A DNA stretch of 64,000 bases from Callipepla californica brunnescens. Lineage: Eukaryota; Chordata; Aves; Galliformes; Odontophoridae. The DNA lies in assembly GCA_023055505.1 (NCBI GenBank), contig JALIRH010000002.1:54438733-54502732 (forward strand). Direction: 5' to 3'. A program made the position numbers and the translations under genes. The notes beneath the pieces are model-generated. The model saw only the letters and a list, made by a program, of their open reading frames with translations. It was not told where the DNA came from and did not search any database. Shown here piece after piece: positions 23,801-36,900 of this stretch; within the stretch, counting starts at the first letter, position 1; each line of letters starts with the position of its first letter.

Positions 23801-26639
23801 ACAATTGTCAATAATGCTGCGTGCTCTTCTTCTCTCTCCTTCTCTCCCATTTTCTTTCCTCCACATTTTACTTTTCTTCCCACCCTCCTTTCCCTCTCAC
23901 TGTTGTCAGGCTGTCTCTCCAACAACTGGAGCAAAGAGTAGTGCAGGGGAGGCATACATCCTCTCAGCAGACACGTTCAGCATTCTGAACTCCACCATCG
24001 TAAACAATGGACATGCATATATTGTAAAAGGAAACTTGGAGTAATTTATCTTAATTTAGAAGTGACTATTCCTGCTCAGGCTTTTCCATTATTATTATTT
24101 TTTTTTCTCTTGGAATACTGCACATATAAATCCTCAGACGGTCTCCTGGTAATTCATATTAATACACTTGGGGAAATGGTTTGGATTCAAAACAAATGTT
24201 CTTGCAAATGTAGCTGTCTCATCCACCTCATTTCCTAGATCCCCCCAAACCAGCCAAATTAACACTTTAACACCGGGAGGTGGGAACGGATTTCTTCTGC
24301 AGTGCTTGGGGTGGCTGCATGAGCCCTGTGGGAGGAATCGCAAAAGTGGTGTTGAACTCCCATGCCCCAAAGGTTCAAGGAGCAGCAGGAGTTATAGCAG
24401 GAATTTGGAAATCACCAGGGTCTTTGTGTTGCTGTGGATCTGATGGGTTATTCCCAGCTATTTCATCCTGCAACTGAACCACAACAGAGGTCCAAATCTC
24501 CTGTATTAGAAGATTATACCTGAGAAGGAGAGTTATGATAAGTCTTGGAAGAGACTGGAAAAAGCCAAATCTCACTGTTATTTCTTTGTCTTTTACTTCC
24601 TTCCACTGCCCGGGAAGTGCTAACCCCACACACCTCATGTTCTGAAACAGTGCCACAATGAGATGCTCGCTCTGTATAAACCTCTTTGCTTGAAAATTAA
24701 ACTTTAATTGAAAAGTAGGTCTCTGAAGATATTCCCAACCACAGCGTCTGCCCAATTACAGCAGCACAGTAGTTGCAGTGGAAAGCTGATAGTGTTAGCT
24801 GGAGCCCATGTGGTATGTCTCCAACTGAGCATCAGCATTCATGGCCATGCCTATGTTTTGATGCTCAAAACAGAAGATTTCATGCATTTAACATCAATTT
24901 TAGGCATTTCAGATCTTGCTCTACGTGGGCCTGTATGTAGCCGCCTGGCTCTGCTTTATTTATTCTGAATCCAATGCGAACAAAATCTTTGCATCCGTTG
25001 TTCACAGGGTGGCTGTGTTTTGCTGCATGTCTCTGGGTGGCAGCTCAGTGCCTGAGTCGGCTTTGCAGGCATGGAAGGGGAGCGCTGGGTTTGGTCGCTG
25101 CATTGACTCTCTGACAGAACCCCACGCTGCTGCTCACATCAGCGTATGTCGGCAGCTCCGGTTGTGATCTCTTGTTTGTCTCTTGAGCGAGATGAAACTA
25201 ACACGCTGAGAGCTGTCTACGGCTAGTCACACGTCGGCATGTATGTGTGGGTTGTTTTTGTGGTCATAAAACTTCGAGCGGTGTAGAGCAGCAAGTGTGT
25301 TAGAATGATACCTGATAACAATGCTGCATCTTTATGATGTGTCAGGCTTTGTTCTGATGGATTTGCTTGCTTTCCTTTCTCTTCCTCAGGATGGTCTGAC
25401 TTCTGGAGTAAATGCGGGTTTTTACCATAGAGGTGGAGGCACAGCTTCTCAGCCTATGCCAGGAGCAATGTCGTACCCCAAAAGAAAGCAATCTGTGAGG
25501 TAAGCAGAGGCCATATCAATATGTGAGCCGTCAGGAGTAAACACAGGTACCTTTTTTTTTTCGTTTTTTCAATTTCTGAGCAAATTGGAACTTCTTATAA
25601 ACAATTTGAGAGCAGCTCCTGAGTGTGCACAGCACTTCTTCCCACCTTTCCCCCCAAAAAATTTTGTAAGAGAATTTGATGTACTTTGTTGGAAAGCCCT
25701 GTCACCACAGATCCAAAGCAGCTGTTATAGTGTAGCCAGTCCTAAGCTGTGCTCCAAGGGATGGGCTTAGGGCAAGATATAAAAACAGGATGCAACTGAA
25801 TGATTTAGAAGGAAAAAGGGAGGAACTCTGAGCAAATGCCACATTGCTGCCCCAGGAGCAAAGACCGAGAGGGGCAGTGGGGTCCACAGCAGCAGAAAAA
25901 TGAGTGTGCAGGCAAGCAGGCAAGATTTTGATCAAAAGTGTTAATAAAATACCTCCTGTGGTCAGATAGGGGCCACAAAGCCTATTTTTCAATGTTGCCC
26001 ATTCTGTGAGGCCCATGCTAGCTGCTGGACTTCTGAGTAGGAAAGAATCTGTTCAGTGGTGGTGGTGCAGGATCACAGGAACACCCCCAACTGTTGTTAC
26101 AGGTAAAGGAATTCTGGTAGAATTACAGATCCGGGAAAGAGCAAATCTGGCCATCTCTCAGCTGTCCAGTTGGTTTCCCTACACCTTTTGTGGTTTCCCA
26201 TTCTTCCCTACATGTAGGTCCCTGGTTGGACCTCTCCAGCTACATCACCATGGCCTGCCCTGTGAATCTGTGATGTGAAAGAAAAATGTAACCTGAGCCT
26301 CAATGGCAAGGCAAGTCTTGTGGACAGAATGAAATTTGGATTTTAATTTGGATTTTAGATCTTAGATGCTAATCTCTAAATCCTCATGTGTGTTTGAAAC
26401 TATTTTGAAGGAACCCTCTGCTGATTACTCCTTTTAGAAGAAATGACAAAGAAGGTTGCCTTACTTTCTTTGAAGTTATTATGTTCCATTTTCTGAAGTA
26501 CTTGCTCAGTGGTGCTTTATAAGTTCAAAGTGGGTGCTTCAGAAGAGGTGGATTTGTGTACGCCCAAGGGCAGAGCCCTTTCTGTTGGTAGTATAGCTGT
26601 GACAGCTCAGTATGCTCAAGGCTGCTGCTTCTTTCTTTC
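20830..26639. other. Intergenic sequence
   Basis: No gene recognised. It contains a nearly pure T/G tract at 21721-21775 and A/T-rich stretches. A block at 21330-21560 lacks repeat character and has a palindromic TGATTAATCG core. A minus-strand frame at 22700-22972 has somewhat coding-like composition but no recognisable family. The rest is ordinary non-coding sequence. Confidence 0.5.
21721..21775. repeat. T-rich low-complexity tract
   Basis: About 55 bases consist almost only of T with regularly spaced G (T runs broken by TG). It is low complexity and explains the Phe-rich open frames that cross it. Confidence 0.9.
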
Positions 26640-27170
26640 ACAGAACCGGAGAATCATGAAGGTTGGAAATGACCTCTAAGACCATCTAGGCCAACTGTCA
26701 GCCCATCCTCATCATTCCCACTGACCATGTCCTTCAGTGTCACATCCACATGTTTCTTGAACCTCTAGGAATGGTGATTCCACCCCCTCCCTGGGCTGCC
26801 TGTGCCACTGCCTCACCTCTCTTTATAGGACAAACATTTTCTCATATCCAACCTGAAACTCCCCTGATGCAACTTGAGGCCATTCCCTCTTGTCCTATTC
26901 ACTGTCACCCAAGCAAATAGTCTGACCCCCACCTCACTACTGACCTCCTTTCAGGTTGATCTTTAAGGTCTCCTGAGTTTCCTCTTCTCCAGATGGAACA
27001 ATCCCAGCTCCCTTAGCTGCTCCCCATAAGACCTGTGCTCCAGACCCTTCACAGCTTTGTTGCCCTTCTGTGAACACACACCAGGGCGTCAATGTCTTTC
27101 CTGTAGTGAGCGGCCCAAAACTGAACACAGCGCTCAAGGTGTGGCCCCACCATTGGTGAGAACAAAACTC
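26640..27170 (-). mobile_element. CR1 LINE fragment, minus strand
   Basis: The fragment begins with a degraded CR1 tail (CAGAACCGGAGAATCATGAA, GGTTGGAAATGACCTCTAAG). It continues through the CR1 3' region in reverse orientation: a GGGCTGCCTGTGCCACTGCC block, a 'ccctcttgtcctat' block, and 'ctgtgctccagacccttcac'. The left edge is clear. The right edge is uncertain because similarity fades after about 27140. Confidence 0.88.
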
Positions 27171-27777
27171 CCACAACACATCCGACGTACTCTCTAGTAG
27201 TTTTGCTGGGAGCCTCCCCAGAGTTTTCCAGCAATCCTTGTGTACACCCGGCTGCTGATGACTCCTGTCTCCTTCCCCCTTCATATCTCCCAATTTCTGC
27301 AGAGCAGGAACGTCTCTCAGCTGTCTCTTCTCATGCCCTGATCGATCTTGGGCGTGGGCTTCCTGCACAAAGCAATCTGTGACAGGCTGTGGTGTGATCG
27401 CTGCAGGCAGCCACAGCTCACAGTAAATGCAATTCTTACTCTAACGCTTGTTGCTTATTAACACGTCGGAGGCCTGATCCTGAGTCCTTTGAAGCTGATG
27501 ACAAAGTTTCCATTGAACGTAGCAGGAGGTGGAAGGGGGGGGGCTTGCTGCTGGAGGAAAACAAAACGTTGTGGTGCTGAAGTCACTTGAAGAGCGTAAA
27601 AACAGCTGTCCTGAAGCTTTGTGGTTTTGCATCCCCTTATTTTTTTCCCTTAAAGCCGCATCTCCTCATTAAGGTTTTATTTTATAAAAGCTGCAGAGCC
27701 GTAACCTATATCCGATTTCCAGCCATGCCAGCAGCCATCTCCACCGTGGCTGCGCGTGGTGCTCACAACCCTGCAGA

Positions 27778-28043
27778 AGCAAGGGGGAATGGCTTTAAAC
27801 TAAAAGAGGGGAGATTTAGGTTAGATGTGAGGCAGAAATTCTCTACTCAGAGGGTGGTGATGCCCTGACACAGGCTGTCCAGAGAAGCTGTGGTGCCCCA
27901 TCCCTGCAGGCGCTCAAGGCCAGGTTGGATGGGGCCCTGGGCAGCTGAGCTGCCGGGGGCAGCCCTGTCCATGGCATGGGGTGGGGCTGCCTGGGCTCTG
28001 ATGTCCCTTCCAACCCAAGCCATCCCGTGATTCTGTGATTCTA
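27778..28043 (+). mobile_element. CR1 LINE fragment
   Basis: CR1 3' region in plus orientation: 'gggaatggctttaaactaaa', 'tttaggttagatgtgaggca', 'aggccaggttggatggggcc', 'gatgtcccttccaaccca', and a terminal GATTCTGTGATTCT. It lies 0.6 kb from the previous copy in opposite orientation, so the two are separate insertions. Confidence 0.93.
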
Positions 28044-29340
28044 TTATTTGCCACACGTCTGTCCCGCCCCACCATGTTACCAGGAGTGGGCATCAAGCTG
28101 TGTGACTGCCACTGCCCAGACCACGGCCACCTCCCAAAACCACCACACCGGAGATGGTGATGGACAAGCACATGCTCTCCCATCTGCTGCAGTGCCTCAG
28201 TAGGACATCCTCTGTGGAGATGTGTCTCCATCCCTGCTGCTCGGTGCTCCAGCCCTGTCTGCACCCATGGGTTTTGTTTTGGAAGCAGCCTGTGTGCTGG
28301 GGCTTTGCAATCCCCTTCTGAGAGCTAGAACGGTGCCGCAAGCTGAGCAAGCTATGGGCCTGGAAATCTCTCTGCTTGCATCGCTTGGGTTCCAACATGC
28401 TGCCACCTCACCTATTGAGCTAAATTTCCCATTACAACTTGAATTTAAATATTCTAATAAATTTGTTTTAGAAACTCTTACAGCTCCCCTGTGCCATTTG
28501 CAGGGAAACACTCTCTGGGTTTTTTTTCTGGGAGATGGAGATTTCTTTGTGCTTAGGGTGACTGATTGAATTTTACCTGTGCTAAATTATATTTGCACAT
28601 TCTAGTAATTGCAAAGGGCCACACAGAGAAACAAAGCATTGACTGCCGTTGTGCTGGGATTTCCCAGATGTATAATTTCAAATTGATATGAAAAAAAAAA
28701 AACTTGCAATGCATTAATAATAGCAGAAAATGCAACTCGGTTGGCCAAGGGTGAACAGAGGCTTTTTTTCTGAGCTACAGAACAAGCTATAGACCTCAGG
28801 TGACTAGCATTTATTGTTAGAATGGGTTTTCTATTGCATACCTTCTGAAACACAAAATAAGGATTTATACTGACCAACTTTGCTGTGTGTAACAGATCTG
28901 GATCATACATGGAAAACGAGGGGTTTTTATTTTGTTTCGTAATTTTTTTTTCTTGGTGGTTTTATTTCTACTTACTTTTAAGAGAAAGCAGTTTTTTTGT
29001 CTTGTTCAAAGTCACTTTTCCATTATTCAGTCTTCTGGCAGGTCACCTGTCCTTTTTCTCCTGCACAATATTATCACATGGTTGGAAATATTATGACACT
29101 GAAACAAAAAAAAAAAAAAAAAAAAAGAAGTCTTTGGCAAACAGCACATACTTTTCAAATAGTGTCAGAATGCAACTCAGATGAGATGGTAAATCTCAGT
29201 AAAATACCAACAGTGTATCTACATGTTTATTAATAAAGCACAAAGATTGGCTTTTTAAAGGCATGAGCCAATAGCAAAGGGTGGGCTTTCCAACTCTTGG
29301 GACCAAAATTCCTGATAGATATTAAATAATATAAGGCATG

Positions 29341-29809
29341 GCTCTGTTGGAGTGAGTCCAGAGGAGACTGTGAGAGTGATCAAAGGGCTGGAGCACCTCT
29401 CCTATGATGACAGGCCAAAAGTTGGTGCTGTTCAACTTGGAGAAGAGACAGCTCTGAGGAGACCTCACTGTGGCCTTCCAGTACTTGAAGGAAGCTTATA
29501 AACAGAAGGGAGACCAATCTTTTACATGGTCTGATAGAGACGAGACAAGGCAGAATGGATTTGAACTAAAAAAGGGGAAATTTAGGTTAGATGTTAGACA
29601 GAAATTCTCTATTCAGAGGGCAGTGAAGTTCTGGCACAGCTTCCCAGAGAAAGTGTGGTACCTCATCCCTGCAGGCACTAAAGGCCAGGTTGTATGGGAC
29701 CCTGGGCAGCTGAGCTAGTGGGAGGCAGCCCTGACTATGGCACGGGGTGGGGCTGGGTGGGCTTTGAAGTCCCTCCCTGTCCAAACCATCCTGTGATTCT
29801 GTGATTCTT
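29341..29809 (+). mobile_element. CR1 LINE fragment
   Basis: A longer CR1 3' piece of about 470 bp: 'gggctggagcacctctccta', 'tggagaagagacagctctga', 'tttaggttagatgttagaca', 'ggccaggttgtatgggaccc', and a terminal tail with two GATTCTGTG-like units. It is very similar to the copy at 27778-28043, so both belong to the same or a related CR1 subfamily. Confidence 0.94.
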
Positions 29810-30819
29810 TGTTACCCTACAATGCTGGAGCACATAGCTCTGCCTGGATCTCTGCTGGATTTCAGTATGGTTTCTCACGTGCCTGGAGCATACACATGTG
29901 TTGAGCATAAAGATTCACTGAAGCCATGCCAGAAGGACAAAGTACAGGCTAGAGAGAGATGGAGAAACCAGATATTAGCACATCACCGAGCAGGAACCCC
30001 AATACCCTGCAAAGCTGCGGTGACGTTTTCTGAAGCCTGGGGATCTGGCTCACACTCTGGTGTGCGTGGTTTCCTCTGTGGGGCAAACGAGCGGTGGCTA
30101 AAGATCCCCTTTTGGGGTATCCCTGCTGAATATCACCCATCAACATATTACTCCCCTTGGTTAGGAAGACAAGTCTGACAGCCCAGCCATGGGGAGCTGT
30201 TCCAGGGGTTGGGTGATAGTCCTTCTCAAAAACTGGGGGAAAGATGCTCTGCTTCAAACATCATCCAGTATGGTGCTACCAGCAGCAAATTTCTGGGATC
30301 ACTTCTTGTTTTAATGCTGGCAGCAGCTGTAACTGGAAGCCACAGCCTCACCTGTGCCTTCCTCCCTTACACTTTAGACTCTGGGAGTGTGCAGCTCTAC
30401 TATCACTGTCTTCATGCACTTGCAAATTTTAATGCATTATTAATAATTTTGTAGCATATTTCTTCAAGCTCTTTAGCAGAAAATGTTATTTCAGTGCTGA
30501 GTCTGATAAGAGTCTTAGCCACCATGTGCACTATTTCCAAGCTACTACACAACCTGAGCTTTTAATTTGTTCCCCCTGTTCAAACACAGGAAGGACCTTC
30601 TGAGAATAATATTCCTCATTATCTGATTGCTTTTGTGAATTGTTTCCTGCGTTTCTAGGTATGCTTATCATCAGATCATAGACAGTGCAGATGGGAGACC
30701 TATTAACTAATCTCACACATGCTTCCCTTCTTGCCCCCACAATGAGACATCATTTAATTTGTGGAACATATTCACATCCAGATAAATCCATATTTGTGCT
30801 TCAGGGAAAAATAACAGAA

Positions 30820-32579
30820 TCAGGGGAAACAAAAAAAAACAAAAAAGCAAAAACCAAAAAACAACAACAAACCAACAGCAAAACATAATCAAACAAGCAA
30901 ACCTACAGGAAATGTTTCCATAATTGCTGAAGAAGGCAATCTGTCCCCAGTCTCAAGTCACCTTTGGCTATCATAAATTCCCTGCAAAACTGAGATGATG
31001 CCTCTCCTGCTCCAGAAAGGTGCCCAGATGAGATGTGTGATGGATCCCTGTTTTATACTCGATGGGGAACTCTGGTGTGGAGATGGGAAAAAGGCTGAAC
31101 TACCTGAAAAATACTGTCAGAAAAAAGATCTTCACTGGGGGCCCAGGAGCTGCCTGATGCCAGTGGTGGTAAAAGGGAGTTACAGAAGGATCTGACAAGA
31201 AAGGGAGATTGACAATTTCTGACTGAAAACGTATTTGTTGAAAAATAGTAAGCTGACAAAACCGAAATACTTCAGAATAACACTTCATCTTCTTCAGAAC
31301 ATCATGAGTTTTGATAAAAAATACAAAATAGAAAATACCTATATAATTTTCTGCAAGTGCTAACAGTTTTTTCAATTGACAAATCAAATTTTTTCTCTCA
31401 TTTCTGTAAGTGAATTCTATTTTATTTCCACCAAAAATCTAAAGGGGGGTAAAACCAGAAAAAAAAGTGTGTGGGAGGAAAAGATGCTAGCACTTTTTTT
31501 TTTTTTTTTAAATACATTATTTCTGAAAAAAAAAAAAGATGGGGAGAATAATTATTGCCTCGTTCCCCCCATAAAAAAAAAAAGGAAAAAAAAAGCCGTA
31601 CCTTTGTATTTCAAAATGTTGTGTTTAGACATTGCATGAAAATATCCAGAAAGGACTGAAATCTTTTCTTTCTTCTTTGTACTTTGTATTCATACTGGCA
31701 CTGATATGCATTGTGTCATTATATATGCAATCCTTAACAATTGCAAAGACAAACTGTGTAGCAGTGGCTGCTCATCTCCTATCTCCTACTAAATAGGAAG
31801 AAGTCGTTTATGGGAGTAACCAGGATTTCATCTGTCCTCCTCAGAATGTGAAAGAAGGGCAAAAATGCACCCCCACATGATGTCTGAGGCTGATGGTATA
31901 TGAATAATACTACTGCCTGATGTCTGGCCACTCAGGGCTTTGTGAGAGATGCTTCTCATGCAGAGCCTTGCTATGTTTCACACCAAAATGTCTTCAAGTC
32001 ATTACAGTGAGGTCAGGATTTTCAGTTTGTTTTTTTTTTTTTCTGGATGATTCAGAGTTCCTTACACATTTTAGACAAATGATCCATTTTGAACAACCTG
32101 GAGCATGAACCTGCAGGTTCTGTGCGTGGCAGCCATGGAGTTGATGGAAGGAACAGGTGTTGGAAGACCGTTTGGGCCATGCTTTGTCAGCTAAGCACTT
32201 TGTTAGGTCTGACTTGCTCTAACATCTTTTTTCACAGGCAAAGGATGGAGGGGGAGCTGTCAGCCTTGGATAACGTGCCTGACTATTTCTTAAAGGGTAG
32301 AATCCATTCTACTCTGCCTTGTAGGAAGCTCAAAAGCCCATCTTCAGACCTTTGTCCATTTCCTGCTGGGACAGCTGGAAAGAAGCAACCCTTGTTAATT
32401 CCCTTGCAGATATTGCTTCCTGTTCTTTAATTAGCAGTGCAGGGATCTAATGTGGTCCATGTCCCCTCTGTTATCTCTGATAGCAGATGGGGAACCACAG
32501 TCAGATGTGTGTGATAAAACAGTACTCATACTACGATACACATCTCCAGTGATGGCTTCTCACAGGCTGGGGAAAAACT
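30820..32579. other. Intergenic, A-rich low-complexity stretches
   Basis: No gene was seen. A-rich runs occur at 30829-30890 (AAC/AAAAC-type), 31491-31510, 31526-31537 and 31573-31595. Confidence 0.5.
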
Positions 32580-32768
32580 CCTCATTGCATGGAGCACTGG
32601 CACTGGCACAGGCTACCTAGAGTCTGTGAAGCCTTCTCCTTGGACATCTCCGGTCACTGCTTGGCTGTGTGTCTGGGCACCCTGCTCTGGATGGCCCTGC
32701 TGAAGCGGGAGTGGGACCTGGTGGGCTCAGAGGGCCCTGATCGCCCCGGCTATGCTGTGACTCTGTGA
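32580..32768 (+). mobile_element. CR1 LINE fragment, old
   Basis: Diverged CR1 3' end: 'tctccttggacatctccggt', 'tgtgtctgggcaccctgctc', 'tggatggccctgctgaagcg', 'gggacctggtgggctcag', and terminal GCTGTGACTCTGTGAA. It is more diverged than the neighbouring copies. Confidence 0.85.
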
Positions 32769-33500
32769 AAAGCAATGGCTGCAAAGATAAAAGGGGAAAG
32801 AGGAGAGAAAGTACTGCCAGTTGTGAGGATCTATCCTGCAAATCTGTGTGGCTGGCTGTGATTGCTGCAGCAGAAGCCACAGTGTGAATATGCTGCACTT
32901 TTTTTGTTGACTTTTCATTTTTTTTTAATTACCAGCAAGTTGGTAATGGCATGCAGAATCAGATCCTGCTTCCTTTCACACTCCAGACACTCATGTCTTG
33001 ACCACAGAGCCATAAAATTATCAAAGGGAAATATTATTGGCTGTAACCACCTCAGTAATATTTTTACAACTCCTGATTGACCACAGATCTATATTTAATA
33101 AGAAAAACAAAGCAAACACACACCCCATTCACTTCATCGGGTCCTGTACATTGGACTGGGGAAGCTCTTTTGTTCTACAGGGAGGCATGAAAAGCAGACC
33201 ATGCCTAGGAAAATATGCTTATTTTATCCATGGATGGAAAAAAAACTATAACTTTTCCTTTTTAGGTATTTCCACGAGTTGCGCTAGGCTTTATCAGCTC
33301 ACTGGTCTCTTCCTAAATTACTGCAAATATTGTAGAGAGACTTGAATTTTTGCAGTATGTTAAACAACATAACTCAGAAATTAAGTTTGGGTAAAAAAAA
33401 TCTACCCTGCATGGATTTGGATTTCTGAGGTAACAACACAGCCTGAAACAGTCTTGTCTTTTCCATTCCGTTTTTGAGGCAGTGAACTCCTTCTCTTTAT

Positions 33501-33930
33501 GCAAGTCCAGAGAAGGGCAGCAAAGCTGGTGAGGGGTCTGGAGCACAAGTCTTATGGGGAGCAGCTGGGGGGAACCGTAATTGTTCAGCCTGGAGAAGAG
33601 GAAGCTCAAGGGAGACCTTACCTCTCTCTACAATGGTCTGAAAGGAGGTGGTAGAGAGGTGGGTGTCAGCCTCTTCTCCTAGATAACAGCAATAGGATGA
33701 AAAGGAATGGCCTCAAGTTGTATCAGGGGGGTTTAGGCTGGATGTTGGGAAAAACTTCTCACAAAGAGTGGTGAGGCACTGGCAGGGGAGGTGGAAGAGT
33801 CGCCAGAGGTGTTCAAGAAATGTGTGGATGTGTCACTCAGGGACATGGTCTAGTGGGTTCACAGTTGGTGGTTGGACTAGATGGTCTTAGTGGTCATTAC
33901 AGAGAATCATTACATTCTCTGATTCTCAGT
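33501..33930 (+). mobile_element. CR1 LINE fragment
   Basis: Recognisable CR1 3' region: 'gagaagggcagcaaagctgg', 'gcctggagaagaggaagctc', 'ggaatggcctcaagttgtat', 'ggctggatgttgggaaaaac', 'ggttggactagatggtctta', and a degraded tail ending TCTGATTCTCAG. The plus-strand open frame at 33820-34386 begins inside this element and is not a gene. Confidence 0.93.
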
Positions 33931-36900
33931 CTCTCTGTGTCTAGAGAGCTTTTAAGGAAATCAAGGATAACTGTGAGCATTGGAGAACACAGTTGCAACT
34001 ACTGGAAAGATTCCCTCAGTCACAGCAGAGGCTTACAGTTTCCATCAGAGCCTCCAAAATACAACAAATTTCCTGCCATTATCCTGGGCCTGTATACTGC
34101 CCTTCCCTTTGTTCATATTCAAGCTGCTGAGGGCACTTGGGTTTATGAAGGGCATATCCTGATGCTCTCAACACAGCAAGAAAAGGAGTTTTCCCCTTGG
34201 TACTTTACTGTGTGCAGAGGGAGCACCTGCCTGGACTCTCTGGGTCCTGCTGCAGAAAAGGTCCCAGCAGCCATCTTGTCCACACAACCATTCTCTTTAT
34301 CCATTCTCAGTCCATTTGCTTTCATCTCACCAGACCCTTTCATTATCTCTCCTTGCCTTGCTCCTCCATTTCTTGCTTGTAGATGACCTGCTGTTCTGAT
34401 GCAGCCTGTCACCTCTGTGCCTTGTGGGACCGTATTTCTAACCTGGCCTGTGCAAGTCTGTTTCTCAGCCTATCTCAGTCAGAAGTCTCTAGCTAAAGGA
34501 GTGGAAAATCATATTGCCATTTCCTGCCTGCATGAAGGAAAAATGAAGTCTCTCCCGTATTTTTCACTATGTAGCATAGCAAAGCCAAAAGTAGCTACTT
34601 TTATCTAAAGCTGTGCACATAACTGACTTTTCAGTTGGCTGTCTGCATTGAAATATTGGAGGAAAACAGTCTTTCTGCTTGATCTGAAACAACACTTTTT
34701 GGTTTCCTAAGAAAATGGGGAAAAAAATCTGAAAAAATTAAATTGAAGCCAAATAAAACATTTCATTTGACTTAAAATAAACATTTTCTTCACTATAAAA
34801 TGAGAATTTCCAGTGTTTTCCTTTTGTGAAGGAAACCAAAAATTTTCTTTTTTGGATAGAGCCAAAATATTTTAGTGAAGAAAAAGAATCATTTTTATCT
34901 ATGGGACATGGTTCTATCTCTACACTTGACTCTGTCCAGGGCTTTTGAGTCTTCAGTTTGACAGGAGCTTGGTGAGGACTCTGACAGGAGTTCTTGAAGA
35001 AGGAACCAAATGAGAAATTTGTGTCAACCGCTCCCAACTCCTTCACTATCTAGATATGTGTCTTTTCACAATTTAACTCTGCAAATAAATTTGCCCTGTA
35101 AAGCGTAAGGAATGTGTGACAAAAACAAAATTAAAGACACATGTTTATGAACAGCTTCACATCCTTCCTCGATTTAAGTGCTGCAAATATTTTTGTCTTT
35201 TGTTTCATGACTTGGACAGTATTAAAAACACTGAAGCACTTTCATTCGCACATCATCAACTTGCAGGGGGAAAATAAAAAATAAAAAATAATCGTGCCAG
35301 CAGCTTTGATATTATATGTGTGACAAATACGGCAATGCAATTAAAAAAGCACTGTAAATTATGGACTGCTGGACCTTAAGCCTCTGAATGTAACCTATGA
35401 AGAGCAAGTGCTGCTCTCCTGATGAGAACTATACTCTTCCCTGCATTTAAGATCATCTGCATTTAGTTCCCATTAGAAAAATAGGGTTTGTGTTCTGTCT
35501 TTTTGTAAAGGCCAAAGGAGTTCAGTTACTACAATGTTTCCTGAGGTAGACATATGTGAATATAAAAGTTACTCCATGGTGAATGCCTTGGATGATCGTT
35601 CAAGTATAGCTAAGCCCATTTTACCTCTGAAATCTTGTTTCTCTTCAGAGCTCTCTCTTGGCCCAGTTTCCTGGGACCCAACACATAGTGGCCAAGGAGA
35701 TGCCCATGCAGGTAAGCCTGGTCTGTTGTGCCCTGTGCCCTGCTCCTCTGACACAGCCTAGGCTGAGATCAATACGATGGAAATGTCATCTCTTCATCAC
35801 TAGAGAGAGAAGGCTGATATTAAGTTTTAGCAGTCAGTGCTCACAGTGACAGAAATTGATACACGTTTCTTGTTTTATTTCAAGGCTTGAAGCTGTTTGC
35901 AGCTGTGTCTTTATCAGAAATTCTTGCCTTTCTGCTTTTGACAAAGGCTTTTAAATTACTATATATTTGTAGCATTTGAGCAGCTGTATCTCTCTGCTCA
36001 TACTCTTTAATTTGCTGAAATGTTGCAAGAACACTCTGGCCAAGGTAGTATGCTTGACAACAACTCCAGCCAGTCCTAGCTCAAGCTCAGTGTATGCTGA
36101 AATAGCTCATAAACACTCCCCCAGATCATTGGTTTACTTATGAAGATGTGGCCTATTCTAACAGGTTGTGAAAGGAAGAAACCAGCAGCTGAAAAGATAG
36201 CATGGTAGGGTTAGATCTTCTCTCCCTAAATCTTAGTCCTATCACGTCACCTCCCAGAAATCTTTAGGAAAAGCATTGGTCACTCTGTTTGGGGTCAGCA
36301 ATGGCACCAAGAACCCTGGTTAACCAGTTCCTCAGTTCCTCAGGATCAGTGAGTGGAAGAGGGATACCTCATCATGAGCTTGTGCACAAGCTACTAGCTG
36401 AAACATATTCACACAAAATATTTGTCAAACAAGGCAAAATAACTAATTCATTTATAAAAAAGCAATGGATTCGTTAACAGGAAAGAAAGCTAAATTAGTT
36501 GAATAAATAATTCATCTCAAATTTCTCGGTTCTGTTTTGCACCAAACATTTACATTTACATTTTTAATTCTTCAATCTGCAGAAGCTCTGGAAGGACTAG
36601 AGCCAAGTGAAAGCAAAAATCAAATACACAAGGAAATGCATGTGAGTATCTGTTGTACCTCACATATATGGAGTGGCAGGCTGTGTCTCCATAAAACCTT
36701 TTTTTTTCCCTGAGATTTCAATTGCATGACCAAGTTTTTGGGACAATTAACAGAAGTGATTAGGGCACATCCCATCTCTATGGAAAGACTCACAGCTAGA
36801 AGGGACTTAAACTGTGTTTAAGGAAATGTCACAATATGGTGAGAGAGTTCTTCAAATGAAAAAAAAAAAACCCTAACCACACTGTACAAGATCACTTTAT

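Noticed and set aside
26937..27368. 143-codon minus-strand open frame
   Set aside because: It overlaps the minus-strand CR1 fragment and adjoining sequence; no LINE protein motif, so it is UTR-derived.
33820..34386. 188-codon open frame, plus strand
   Set aside because: It starts inside the tail of a CR1 element and runs into unique sequence; no domain and no family resemblance.
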